64,000 nt of DNA from Spirochaetaceae bacterium (GTDB taxonomy: Bacteria > Spirochaetota > Leptospiria > Leptospirales > Leptonemataceae): contig PBUB01000004.1 of NCBI GenBank assembly GCA_002729885.1, positions 1-64,000 of the forward strand. Direction: 5' to 3'. The position numbers and the translations under genes were made by a program. This document shows, one piece after another, positions 1-9,934 of this stretch (position 1 is the first letter of the stretch; every line of letters starts with the position of its first letter). The notes beneath the pieces were generated by a model, which was given only the letters and a program-made list of their open reading frames with translations, was not told the origin of the DNA and did no database searches.

Positions 1-68
1 CTTAGCTCAGCTGGGAGAGCGTCTGCCTTGCACGCAGAAGGTCACCGGTTCGATCCCGGTAGTCTCCA
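1..68 (+). tRNA. tRNA-Ala (TGC anticodon), 5' end truncated by the window
   Basis: Contains TAGCTCAGCTGGGAGAGC D-arm, CTTGCACG anticodon loop (TGC) and GGTTCGATCCC T-arm, ending ...TCTCCA. Confidence 0.93.
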
Positions 69-116
69 AATTTTACTTCCCAATAGAAACGTAGCAGTCC
101 AAATGCAGGAAGCTTT

Positions 117-1025
117 ATGAAAAAGGCCAAGAAGCTCCTGCAGGACCTGCTCTCCCGTTCACTCAATACAGAGCAGATTCACTATGTCGGACGAGAGGTG
201 GATCCATCTTTTGACCTGGCCGAGGTGTCTGGATTCGGTGATCATATCGTAATTCCCAGACAGGTAGCAGCCCAGTGCGTTATTCAGTATTTCAGCGCTC
301 GCGAGCGCCTCATGGATTTCATCGCCAAACTTGTGATGCTGGAAGGTTACGGCGGTAGTGGCGGAATTATAAAGCTGAAGGGAATTGAACCCATTCTGAA
401 TGAATTGCGCGAGAACGGATTCGTGCTGGATAAAGAGAAGGGTGGCTTTATTCGAGACCAGGCTCAGTCCAAGACCCAGGACTGGGGATTTTTACGAGAG
501 GACCAGGAGTATCGACTGGCTTTTGCCAGCCTTGATATAGTCGGAAGTTCCGAGCTCATTCGCACCAACGTTAAAGTAGACGTGGAAACTACCATCCGGA
601 CCCTCAGAGACTTTGTGGGCTCTCATGTAGAATTCAATAACGGTAGAATCTGGTTCTGGTACGGTGACGGAGGAATGGCTGCATTCATAGGGGACAGTTG
701 CGTACAGAGCGCAGTAATGTCCTGCCTGGGTATTCTGGCCTATTTACCGGTCTATAACATCACAAGAAATGCGCTTAGGGAAGAAAATGACATTCGTCTT
801 CGAATTGGCATTCATTATGGTTCAGTAGTTTATCATAGCGACACTTCCAGAATGCACAGCGAAGATATGGAACGGGCTTCCAGGCTGGAAGATCGACACG
901 GCATTCCAAATTCCATTATTCTGAGCGAAACTGCATTCAATCTTATGCCAGACGAACTTCGCAAGTATTTCCAGGCATCCGGACAGGCGGACTTTGGCGC
1001 GCTGTATCAGAATCTAATGATTTAG
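117..1025 (+). CDS. class III nucleotidyl cyclase-like protein (atypical active site)
   Basis: C-terminal cyclase homology domain: LDIVGSS, YGDGGMAAF, RIGIHYG, ERASRLE motifs. Confidence 0.75.
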   Translation: MKKAKKLLQDLLSRSLNTEQIHYVGREVDPSFDLAEVSGFGDHIVIPRQVAAQCVIQYFSARERLMDFIAKLVMLEGYGGSGGIIKLKGIEPILNELRENGFVLDKEKGGFIRDQAQSKTQDWGFLREDQEYRLAFASLDIVGSSELIRTNVKVDVETTIRTLRDFVGSHVEFNNGRIWFWYGDGGMAAFIGDSCVQSAVMSCLGILAYLPVYNITRNALREENDIRLRIGIHYGSVVYHSDTSRMHSEDMERASRLEDRHGIPNSIILSETAFNLMPDELRKYFQASGQADFGALYQNLMI

Positions 1026-1040
1026 GGAAACATTACTCAG

Positions 1041-2078
1041 GTGAACCTACTAATTATAGATCCAGACCAGGGAATTCAGGAGTACTACCGAAATACTCTG
1101 GAGTCGCAGTTTCAGGGAATTGGCGTCCAGTTCGTAAGCAAGATCCCCGAGGCAGAAGATAAACTTCATTCTACAGATTACGATCTGATCATTACGGAAT
1201 CAGAATTGGATCGTCCATTTTTTCCTTTTCTGGATGGATTGGTTAGAATGGGAGTTCCGGTAATTGTGGTTAGTCGGGATGATTCTGAACGCCTGGCAGT
1301 AGAAAGCATTCGCCTGGGAGCAATAGATTTCATTTCCAAGAAGAATTTAAAGCTGGGTATTTTTACCAATATTCTGGCCAGAGCACTGCTGGATGGCGAG
1401 CGCTGGAAGAAGATTCGTGAATTTGGAACTGGCATGCCTCCGTATCCCGAGGTGCGAAAGCATACAGATATCATCGTTGAATCGATCAAAAAAGAAAAGG
1501 AAGAGAAAACCAGACTGGAAGCGGCCCAGAAACTGGTAGGCGGGCTGAAGAACCTCAAGGAAGGACAGGCCTACAATATCCTATTTCTTTATGCTACAAT
1601 CAAGTTTACCGAGGGCACTTACTCGCAAATGGATGACTGGCAGTTACAGCAAGTGCTGACTCGCTGGAAAAAAATCCTGGGTAGAATTCCTGAATCCTAC
1701 GGTGGCCAGGTATGGATCGAAAAGAAGGCCTCCCTGGTGGCTGCATTCAATGGTGAGGAAGCATTGTCTGCTCTTCTCGCCTCCATGGAAATGAACTCAC
1801 GGATCTATCTTCTATCAGGAGAATTGCCCATCGACCGGGCCGGCCTGAGTATCGCACTCGCTGCTGGACAGACAGTGTATACCAGCGATATGGGCAGTCT
1901 TGTTTCCGAAGCTTTGAATTTTTCTGCGCACCTGGCCTACAGAGATGGATCCAGTAACGGTATCTTTATTCCAGGTGAGTTGTATGAGCGATTGAACGGA
2001 AGGGGGCGAAAGTACTTCTTTCGCGAGGATGCAGCATTCGAGGGGCGAACCATTTACAGGTTTGAGCGGACGGCCTGA
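1041..2078 (+). CDS. response-regulator receiver-like domain fused to a degenerate cyclase homology domain
   Basis: N-terminal REC-like fold (LLIIDPD, DLIITES, VVSRDD, DFISKK); C-terminal degenerate cyclase-like region with SEALNFSAHLA. GTG start just after the preceding gene. Confidence 0.65.
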   Translation: MNLLIIDPDQGIQEYYRNTLESQFQGIGVQFVSKIPEAEDKLHSTDYDLIITESELDRPFFPFLDGLVRMGVPVIVVSRDDSERLAVESIRLGAIDFISKKNLKLGIFTNILARALLDGERWKKIREFGTGMPPYPEVRKHTDIIVESIKKEKEEKTRLEAAQKLVGGLKNLKEGQAYNILFLYATIKFTEGTYSQMDDWQLQQVLTRWKKILGRIPESYGGQVWIEKKASLVAAFNGEEALSALLASMEMNSRIYLLSGELPIDRAGLSIALAAGQTVYTSDMGSLVSEALNFSAHLAYRDGSSNGIFIPGELYERLNGRGRKYFFREDAAFEGRTIYRFERTA

Positions 2079-3076
2079 TGGCTAGAACGCTGGAACGAAT
2101 CAGCCTTCTTTTTCCTGTCTGGGTTAGCATCTTTGTGGGCCTGGCCCTCATTGAACCTTCGATTTTTACCTGGTTTTCTGGGATCCTTATTCCGCTGGGC
2201 CTGGCCGGGATCATGCTCAGCATGGGATTGACTCTACTTCCTGCGGACTTTCGCAGGGTTCTGTCTTTTCCACTTCCGGTGCTTTTAGGAGTTCTCTTTC
2301 AATACACGATTATGCCCGTGCTGGGTTACAGCATTGGTCTGATGCTGGACATGGAGCCGCCTCTTAGAGCCGGCCTTGTTCTGGTAGCCAGTTGTCCGGG
2401 CGGTACCGCTTCCAATGTAGTGGCCTTTCTGGCCCGCGCCAATGTGGCCCTTTCGGTTTCCATGACTGCGGTTTCCACCTTGCTTTCCGCTCTGGCCACG
2501 CCGGCTGCAGTGGAGCTTTTGCTGAGAGGATCGTCCATAGATGTTTCCTTTCTGGGACTGTTGCGTTCCACGCTTCTTGTCGTAGTTTTACCTGTGCTGG
2601 GAGGAGTATTGCTGAACCGTTTCTTCGGTAAGACCAGATTGGTGCATCGGGCCAAGCCGGCGCTACCTGCTGTTGCCGTGCTCCTCATCTGTTTGATTGT
2701 GGCTTCTGTTATAGGAAAGGATCGGGGTCTTCTTCTGGAATCGGGCTGGCTGATCTTACTGGCTACCGTTCTGCTACATGCAGGAGGCTTTCTTTTGGGT
2801 TATGTATTTACTCGACTGATTCTTCATTTTCGAAGAGACGTAGAAGGAATGGCGCGGACTATTTCTATCGAAGTAGGGATGCAGAATTCCGGTCTGGGCG
2901 TCGTCCTGGCCCGTGCGCATTTTCCCCATCCCGCTGTTGCTCTACCGGCTGCCGTTTCCAGTGTTGTACATTCGCTGATTGGAAGCGCCCTTTCGGTGCT
3001 CTGGCGCAAGGTATGGCCCATACACAGGGTCGACGAAGAAGATACCGTCACATCGGACGGGCCTCCGCCGGGCTGA
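2078..3076 (+). CDS. bile acid:sodium symporter (BASS) family transporter
   Basis: Multi-TM protein with CPGGTASNVVAFLARANVALSVSMTAVSTLLS and EVGMQNSGLGVVLA motifs typical of BASS/SBF transporters. Confidence 0.88.
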   Translation: MARTLERISLLFPVWVSIFVGLALIEPSIFTWFSGILIPLGLAGIMLSMGLTLLPADFRRVLSFPLPVLLGVLFQYTIMPVLGYSIGLMLDMEPPLRAGLVLVASCPGGTASNVVAFLARANVALSVSMTAVSTLLSALATPAAVELLLRGSSIDVSFLGLLRSTLLVVVLPVLGGVLLNRFFGKTRLVHRAKPALPAVAVLLICLIVASVIGKDRGLLLESGWLILLATVLLHAGGFLLGYVFTRLILHFRRDVEGMARTISIEVGMQNSGLGVVLARAHFPHPAVALPAAVSSVVHSLIGSALSVLWRKVWPIHRVDEEDTVTSDGPPPG

Positions 3077-3229
3077 ATCCCGATCAAGAGTGTGTGACCT
3101 TCCCCGCAGCAATACCTTAGATTGGCTGTCGTGCAGCCAATTCTACCTTGTTTATTGCGGAGGCCACAGTGTCAGTATTAGATGCTTTCCGGGAGCAGCG
3201 GGTATTGCGCGGGGAGCGATCTATGATCC

Positions 3230-4612
3230 TTACTGACCCGAGGTAACGCTAACTCCATCCACAAGGAGGTAGGGAGCTCTGGCGCCACCCATAACTTCAT
3301 AATCCTGATCCGTTCCGGCTACGATTTGATTCAACAATTCAAACAGATTTCCAGCAACCATCACTTCCTTCACCGGTCGAATTTCTCCATTCTCAATCCA
3401 GTAGGAGTTTTTGGCTACACCGGAGAAATGCCCGGAGGATGGGTCTGCGTTACCACTGAATCGCTTGATCAACAATCCCTTACCCATTCGCTGGACGATC
3501 TTGTCCAGTTCCTGCTGCTCCAGATTCTCATTAAGCTCCAGCTTCAGGTTGAAAAAACCAACCCCCGGAGTTCCACCGGAGCCGCCGGCCGAATTCCCGG
3601 TGGCCTTGCTTCCTGCTTTTGATGCACTGTAGATGTTGTGCCCTACAAAATTCAGAACCCCATTTTTTACGAGTTCATGGCGATCCGTGAAATGGCCTTC
3701 TCGGTCAAAAGGAATGTATGTCTCCAGCCGATCCGTGTCCAGAGGATCCTCAAGTATGGTGAGTCCGGAGCTACAGACAGTCTGCCCGATCTGATCCTTC
3801 CAGGGACTGGTTCCATCTTGCTGATTCTTTCCGTTGGCGTTGGAGGCTACGGTTCCCAGGACAAACTGGCGCACCAGGGCCGGATGCAGTAGCACCTGAC
3901 CTCTGTAGCTGTGAGCAGGGCCTGGATTGAGACAGCCCAGAACACTCTGTGAAAATCTCTCCATGGATGTTTCGATTCTACTTTGAATCTGATCCCTGGA
4001 AAAGGCCACGCCTCCATCGTAGTCAAAGCTCGTAACCTGATCCCCATCACGGGCCATTCCCAAGGCAGTCCAGTTAATGTAAGCTCGTCGCATCCCCAGC
4101 TCTATACCGTTGCTATTAAGAATAGTACGTCCGTCACGAACCAGAGCCAACTCCACTCGATCCAGCCTTATCCTGGGATCGGAACCTGCCCTGGAAATTA
4201 CTTCTTCTGCAATTTCAATGATTTCTGCTTCGCTGAGTGCCAGAAGTCCCGAATCTTCATGAACGAATTCGGTCCGCTCCTGGTGCTTTAGTTCCGGTGA
4301 GGCGAGGCCATAGTGTGCGGACGGCGGAGAAAGCCTGGCGATGGAATAGGCTTCAGTAACTGCTTCCTGAATCGCCTTTTCGGATGTAGAATTCGTAGAA
4401 ACAAAGCCCGGTCGATGTTCGTCCAGAACCCGAATACCAAGACGCGTATTGCTTCCACTGGTACTTACGGAGAAATCATCGCTTTCGTAAACAATGCGAA
4501 TTTCATCCGAGGCGCCCCCAAAGATTTCAATGGGGCGGCCACCGGCCGCTTCCCGTGCTGTTCTGGACCTCTGTATCAGGTTCTGATTCAGATCTATTTC
4601 GGTTGTATTCAT
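3230..4612 (-). CDS. pmbA: TldE/PmbA family metallopeptidase subunit
   Basis: Full-length TldD/PmbA-like protein without HExxxH; contains GHNIYSASKAGSKATGNSAGG and NSYWIENGEI; adjacent to a TldD homologue. Confidence 0.82.
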   Translation of the reverse strand: MNTTEIDLNQNLIQRSRTAREAAGGRPIEIFGGASDEIRIVYESDDFSVSTSGSNTRLGIRVLDEHRPGFVSTNSTSEKAIQEAVTEAYSIARLSPPSAHYGLASPELKHQERTEFVHEDSGLLALSEAEIIEIAEEVISRAGSDPRIRLDRVELALVRDGRTILNSNGIELGMRRAYINWTALGMARDGDQVTSFDYDGGVAFSRDQIQSRIETSMERFSQSVLGCLNPGPAHSYRGQVLLHPALVRQFVLGTVASNANGKNQQDGTSPWKDQIGQTVCSSGLTILEDPLDTDRLETYIPFDREGHFTDRHELVKNGVLNFVGHNIYSASKAGSKATGNSAGGSGGTPGVGFFNLKLELNENLEQQELDKIVQRMGKGLLIKRFSGNADPSSGHFSGVAKNSYWIENGEIRPVKEVMVAGNLFELLNQIVAGTDQDYEVMGGARAPYLLVDGVSVTSGQ

Positions 4613-4707
4613 ACTGCTTATCTTATTCCGTACAGATGGCTTTGGTTACAGCGGAAGGTCGGCAGAGGGAACGTCCAAAAAGTCCTTCTGTCCCGGCTGT
4701 GCGAATG

Positions 4708-6156
4708 CTAGCTCTGGCCACCGCCTACCAGAAGCTCGCAACGGAGATAGGGTCCCCCCGCATCCACTTTGGCTGGTTGCCCTTTCCCGCAATGTCCTGA
4801 GCCCAGATCCCAGCGAAAATCGGAACTGATGGCATCAATGCTTTTCAATACATCGAATGCATTTCCAGAAACAGAAACCTTCTGAACCGTATCTGCAATC
4901 CGCCCATTCTTGATTCTGTTCACCCGGGATGCGCCAAACATAAATTCTCCGGTGGCATCTGCCTGTCCGCCTTCCGGACCGTCGATAAAATAGCCATCGT
5001 CGATGCCCCGAATCATATCCTCCAGATTATCGTTTCCTGGTGCTATGTAGGTGTTTCGCATACGAATCAAAGGCTCATCGTCGAATTCCCAGGCCCGGGC
5101 ATTTCCGGTAGGACTGGTCTCGAATCGCTGTGCACTTTCGCGATTATGCAAATAATTTACCAGCCGGCCATCTTTGATTACTTCAGTTCTCTGAGTGTAG
5201 ACTCCTTCATCGTCCACCGGCAATTCTCCCCCGGCATGGGGAGAGTATTCACTGGCCCCGCTATCGCATAACGTAACCAGCGGAGAAGCCACCATCTCTC
5301 CCAGTTTGCCCTGGGCCACGGAACCGGCCTGAACAAAGTCTGCCTCCACTGTATGACCGATGGCTTCATGACTTAGCAGCCCCACCATGGCCGGAGATAA
5401 TATTACTTTCTTTCTCCCGCCCTCTGCGGCGCCTGCATTCAGAAGATCGCTGGCATTTCGAGCGGCTGTGTCGATGTACTGCTCCAGAGGGCGATTCTGA
5501 AACAGGCAGTTCCATCCGCCGGTAGTACCCACAGAATCATAGCCCCTGGAGATTCGACTGCCGTCTCCGGCATAGGCCACAAATCGGAGCTCCGGTCTTA
5601 CCAGGCGAATCCAGCAATCGCTACCATCCGTGTTAAAAATATATTTCTCTTCAAAGACTTCTGTGTACTGACAGACAGCCGTTTCGATGGCAGAATTGGA
5701 CTTTCTCAGATTTTCCTCGGATTCTCGCACGGTCTGAAACTTCTGTTCCAGGGACATGGACTGTAAATCGTAGTAGCCATCCAGGTTGAATTCTCCCCGG
5801 GCCAGTTGATCTGTACCGGCCAGGTTTACCGGGTTCTTTTTCCTGGATGCCATGGATCGCGCCATGGCGGATGCTTTTTTCACGGCCGCTTCCAGTCCTG
5901 CTTCGGAGAGATCTGAAGTGGAGGCAAAGCCCCAGGCGCCTCCGCTCAGTACGCGAATTCCTGCTCCTTCGATTTGCTTGAAGGAGTTTTCATTTAATTC
6001 GCCTTTGCGTACTCCCAGGCTGCGCATTCTGCGATTGTGATATCGAAACTCAAGATAACCGGGAAAGCCGGAAGCTAGATTCTGTATGATTTCATTTACG
6101 GGCCTGGCCATAGATGCAAAATACTGCATTACGGTCGTCAGGGCAAGAGCATTCAA
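4708..6156 (-). CDS. tldD: TldD family metallopeptidase
   Basis: HEAIGHTVEAD zinc motif, PLVTLCDSG, and MFGASRVNRIKNGRI motifs. Confidence 0.87.
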   Translation of the reverse strand: MNALALTTVMQYFASMARPVNEIIQNLASGFPGYLEFRYHNRRMRSLGVRKGELNENSFKQIEGAGIRVLSGGAWGFASTSDLSEAGLEAAVKKASAMARSMASRKKNPVNLAGTDQLARGEFNLDGYYDLQSMSLEQKFQTVRESEENLRKSNSAIETAVCQYTEVFEEKYIFNTDGSDCWIRLVRPELRFVAYAGDGSRISRGYDSVGTTGGWNCLFQNRPLEQYIDTAARNASDLLNAGAAEGGRKKVILSPAMVGLLSHEAIGHTVEADFVQAGSVAQGKLGEMVASPLVTLCDSGASEYSPHAGGELPVDDEGVYTQRTEVIKDGRLVNYLHNRESAQRFETSPTGNARAWEFDDEPLIRMRNTYIAPGNDNLEDMIRGIDDGYFIDGPEGGQADATGEFMFGASRVNRIKNGRIADTVQKVSVSGNAFDVLKSIDAISSDFRWDLGSGHCGKGQPAKVDAGGPYLRCELLVGGGQS

Positions 6157-8213
6157 TAATTCTTAATTACCTGAACCGCTTCTTCGGCGGGCAGGGGACG
6201 GGAGATCAAATAACCCTGCACATATTCACAGTTACGTTCACGAAGAAAGGCCAGCTGAGCCTCCGTCTCCACTCCTTCGGCCACCACCTCCAGGCCCAGG
6301 CTTTTTCCCATGGCCAGAATGGCGCTGACGATAGCGGCATCATCAGTATTGGATGGGATGCTCATCACAAATTCACGGTCGATTTTTACCGAGTTTACCG
6401 GAAATCGTTTTAGATATGTGAGAGAGGAGAATCCTGTGCCAAAGTCATCTACAGCAACTCGCAGTCCCATATCATGGATCTCCTGGAGCTCTTCTATGGT
6501 CTGAGAAACATTCTCCAGAGCCACTGTTTCGGTGAACTCCATCTCCAGGGCGCCGGGAGGAAAGGATTTATCCTTCAGTTCCTGTCGGAGGAATCCCGCT
6601 ACAGTACGCGCACGAAATTCAGTGGGAGAAAGATTTACTGCCACGCGTACCCGCAGTCCCTGATTGTGCCAGGATTCCAGCTGATTTATGGCTTCCCTCA
6701 ATGTCCATTCTCCAATTTTGCCAATGAGTCCTGTGTCTTCAGCCACCGGTAGAAATCGCTCAGGCGAAATCAATCCCAGTTCCGGATGGGCCCACCGGAT
6801 CAAAGCTTCGAAGGCATTGATCTTTCCAGATCGCAGATCCAACTGAGGCTGGTAATATAGCCTGAATTGGCCTTCTTCCAGCGCCCTGCGAATGAGGCTT
6901 TCCAGTTGCATTCTTTCCCGGGAGGCTTCGCTCAGCTCATGGCTGTATATCTGAAATACAGAGCCACCTTTCTGCTTGGCAGTGTTCAGAGCGCTATGAG
7001 CATCCCGAATCAGGCTTTCCGGGCCTTCTTCCCGGAGTTCACTGAATATTACACCGGCACTGAAATCCAGATGTAGTTCTTCGCCGGAGAAATACAGCGG
7101 ACGATGCAATGCTTCTTTGAGCCTGGCTTCCACTGGAGCGAGATCAACGCCGGAGCTGGCTCCTTCTATGAGGATGAGAAATTCATCTGATCCGGGCCTG
7201 GAAATAGTATCTCCGGCGGACAGTGCATCCCTTAATCTTCGTGCCACATCGGAGAGGATTGTATCTCCACCGCGAATGCCGAAACTTTCATTAAGTCGAC
7301 CGAAGCGATTGATGTCCAGATAGATCAAAGCGAATCCATGACTTGTATGATTCTTGAATCGCAGATAGGCCTGCTCCAGGCGATCGGAAAAGAGCAGCCT
7401 GTTGGGAAGTCCTGTGAGGGTATCGATGAGTCGAAAATCGGTAATATCGGTAAGGGAGCCTGCAATTCTTCTTGCTCGACCGGTGCCGTCTCGCACTGCC
7501 TCGCCTCGAATTAACATCCATCGATACTGCCCGTCCGGATGCTGCACTCTGTATTCAATTCTCAGTTGCTTGAGATCGCCTTCGATATGTCTGGACATCA
7601 GATCCAGAAAAGCAGGGCCATCGTCTGGATGAAGTAATGCACTCCAGGATTGAAGATCCAACGGGGCCTGATCCGGGCCAAGTCCCATCATGGACAGGAA
7701 TCGGCGGGAAAAATAGAATTTCTTCCCGGTTATATCCCAGTCCCAGATTCCATCGTTTGCGCCTCTGGCTGCCAGAGCATATCGTTCTTCGCTTTCTTTA
7801 AGTGCGCTTTCGATCTTTTTTCTCTCGATGGAATGTCTCAATGACTTCTTAAGCAGAAGGGCATCCATCTCGCCCTTTACCAGAAAATCCTGCGCTCCTT
7901 CCTTTACAGCTTCCAGGGCCACGTCTCGATCGTCCAGGCCGGAAAGTATGACTACGGGAATCTGGGGGCATCGATTATGGAATGAGCGAAAGGTATCCAG
8001 TCCTTCGCCATCCGGTAAATAGAGATCCAGAAGCACGGCATCAAATTCTTGGCTTGAAATGGATTGGTAGGCCTCTGCCAGGCTCTCCGTTTGATGGACC
8101 TGGAAATCTGGCTCCTGTTCCAGGATGGCCATGGTAAGGCGAGCAGCCACCGGATTGTCTTCAATCAATAATAGTTGAATGCTTGCAGAATTCATGCAGG
8201 ACAGGTATCCCAT
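6153..8213 (-). CDS. response regulator with REC, PAS, GGDEF (GSDEF variant) and EAL domains; probable c-di-GMP phosphodiesterase
   Basis: REC (DAVLLDLYLPDGEG), PAS/PAC, RPGSDEFLILIEGA, and complete EAL motifs (EALIRW, DDFGTGFSSL, KIDREFV, EGVET). Confidence 0.9.
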   Translation of the reverse strand: MGYLSCMNSASIQLLLIEDNPVAARLTMAILEQEPDFQVHQTESLAEAYQSISSQEFDAVLLDLYLPDGEGLDTFRSFHNRCPQIPVVILSGLDDRDVALEAVKEGAQDFLVKGEMDALLLKKSLRHSIERKKIESALKESEERYALAARGANDGIWDWDITGKKFYFSRRFLSMMGLGPDQAPLDLQSWSALLHPDDGPAFLDLMSRHIEGDLKQLRIEYRVQHPDGQYRWMLIRGEAVRDGTGRARRIAGSLTDITDFRLIDTLTGLPNRLLFSDRLEQAYLRFKNHTSHGFALIYLDINRFGRLNESFGIRGGDTILSDVARRLRDALSAGDTISRPGSDEFLILIEGASSGVDLAPVEARLKEALHRPLYFSGEELHLDFSAGVIFSELREEGPESLIRDAHSALNTAKQKGGSVFQIYSHELSEASRERMQLESLIRRALEEGQFRLYYQPQLDLRSGKINAFEALIRWAHPELGLISPERFLPVAEDTGLIGKIGEWTLREAINQLESWHNQGLRVRVAVNLSPTEFRARTVAGFLRQELKDKSFPPGALEMEFTETVALENVSQTIEELQEIHDMGLRVAVDDFGTGFSSLTYLKRFPVNSVKIDREFVMSIPSNTDDAAIVSAILAMGKSLGLEVVAEGVETEAQLAFLRERNCEYVQGYLISRPLPAEEAVQVIKNY

Positions 8214-8346
8214 GATTTGAAGACGGCCATTTTGGTAAATTGCTTTATGGGACCACTGCCGGCTCTCTCTGGAATTTGCTACGCAGGGCTATACGGGTAG
8301 GGCGGTATAGACCAGCATTATGGCCCATTAAGTAAGCTCGGAAAGA

Positions 8347-9924
8347 TTACTCTCGCACTTCATCGTACCAGTAGAGCCACTGGTTTCGTGTATAGAATTC
8401 CTGATCGGTCTTTTCCTGCAGCAGCGTATAGATCATACTTGCAGACGTACTGGATGTATCTGTTTCTCGAAGTGTCTCGATGAGAATATCTACAACTTCT
8501 GGTTCCTTTCTGTATCTTAAAGCTCGAATGGCCGCTTGCTTCTGCTTTTCATCCCTGGAATCGGCCAGCTCTTTGAGTCTATCCAGGGCCTCCGGTCCCG
8601 GTATTTGACCGATGGCATCGATGGCCATGAAGCGCGAGGCAGTATCTCTCTGAGCCACGGAAGTCAAAAAGGACAGTGTGGATGGCTCATGCATCATTCC
8701 GATGGCTTCCACTGAAATCATGGCCAGTCGTTCATCCGAGGATCGCGCTGCCTGCATTAAGTCTGGCAGAGCTTCTCTGGCCTCCAGGATACCCAGAGAC
8801 CACGCAGCACCGTAGCGACCTTCTCCTTCATCCTCTTTCAGGACCTGCAGCAGTACAGGAACCGATTCCTTGCTTCCCAGCCAGCCCAGAGATCGGGCGA
8901 TGGTTTCTCTATCCGGTAATTCTTGATTCTGGAGTACTTCCTCGATGGGCAATCGGGCCTGGGCCAGTTTTCTGCGACCCAGAGCATAAGCTGCCGGGGC
9001 CACAGCGTTGGGATCCTCTGCATCCAGAAGTTTGAGCAGTCTGGGATTAAGAGAAGGATCTTCGATAGTGGCTATGATTTCTGCGGCTGCGAATCTGGTC
9101 TCCCTGCGTTCGCTGTGAATAAGAGGGAATGCCAGAGCAGGAGCGCGTCCATCTTTGATTTCCAGAGTGGCCTGGAGTGCATTCTCACGACCTTTCACGA
9201 ATTCTCGATCCAATGCAGCGATCAATTCCTGGGTAGCTGGATGGTAATCCACTCTTCCCAGGGCCAGGTATGTGGCCGCCAGGTTAGGGCCAGCTTCCAG
9301 GTTTCGCGCAAGGGTCAATAAGTATGCTCCCGAAGGGGCGTATCCAATCTTACCCAGAGCCATGATGTAGGCCCTTTGAACGTCCGGATCAGGTTTTTGC
9401 ATGGCCTGGGCACGGGAAAGTATCATGGGACCCATGGATCGGGCTTTCATGATCTCCAGCGCTCGGACCGCCTGAAGACGTACAGAATGATTCTCATGGC
9501 CCAGAAAGTCTACAACCGTGGGCGCTGTGGAAGCCACCCCCAGTCTGGTAAGTGCATCCAGAAGGAATGTAGGATTCTCTCCGTTCGGATTTCGCAGACG
9601 AGCTGCTATTAAAGGGGCTGCCCTGGTCTCTCCAAAATCAGCCAGAGCCAGAGCAGCGGTCTGACGAACTGCCGGGTGTTCATCCTTTTCGAACAATTCG
9701 TAGAGGGTAGGGATTACCTCGCGATAATTTCCATCAATCGCCGCAAGTATGGCCGTAGAACGGTTGGACCAGACATCGGACTTCAAAGCCTCTTTCACTT
9801 CTTCCAGGGAACGCTTTTCCGTGTAAGGAGTTTCGGTTTCCGGCATTTGATCCGGTTTCTCGGGGCCGCAGTTGAAAAGCCATCCAAGCATAAGAACGAT
9901 AATGGAAATTCTCCTGAATCGCAT
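8347..9924 (-). CDS. HEAT repeat lipoprotein
   Basis: N-terminal signal with lipobox-like LFNC; repeated HEAT/PBS-lyase-like units (e.g. HPAVRQTAALALADFGETRAAPLI). Confidence 0.82.
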   Translation of the reverse strand: MRFRRISIIVLMLGWLFNCGPEKPDQMPETETPYTEKRSLEEVKEALKSDVWSNRSTAILAAIDGNYREVIPTLYELFEKDEHPAVRQTAALALADFGETRAAPLIAARLRNPNGENPTFLLDALTRLGVASTAPTVVDFLGHENHSVRLQAVRALEIMKARSMGPMILSRAQAMQKPDPDVQRAYIMALGKIGYAPSGAYLLTLARNLEAGPNLAATYLALGRVDYHPATQELIAALDREFVKGRENALQATLEIKDGRAPALAFPLIHSERRETRFAAAEIIATIEDPSLNPRLLKLLDAEDPNAVAPAAYALGRRKLAQARLPIEEVLQNQELPDRETIARSLGWLGSKESVPVLLQVLKEDEGEGRYGAAWSLGILEAREALPDLMQAARSSDERLAMISVEAIGMMHEPSTLSFLTSVAQRDTASRFMAIDAIGQIPGPEALDRLKELADSRDEKQKQAAIRALRYRKEPEVVDILIETLRETDTSSTSASMIYTLLQEKTDQEFYTRNQWLYWYDEVRE

Positions 9925-9934
9925 AGGTGTAAGT

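Noticed and set aside
3230-6156. TldD/TldE pair as a sign of a RiPP biosynthetic cluster
   Set aside because: No precursor peptide, cyclodehydratase, radical SAM maturase or exporter seen around it; most likely housekeeping.
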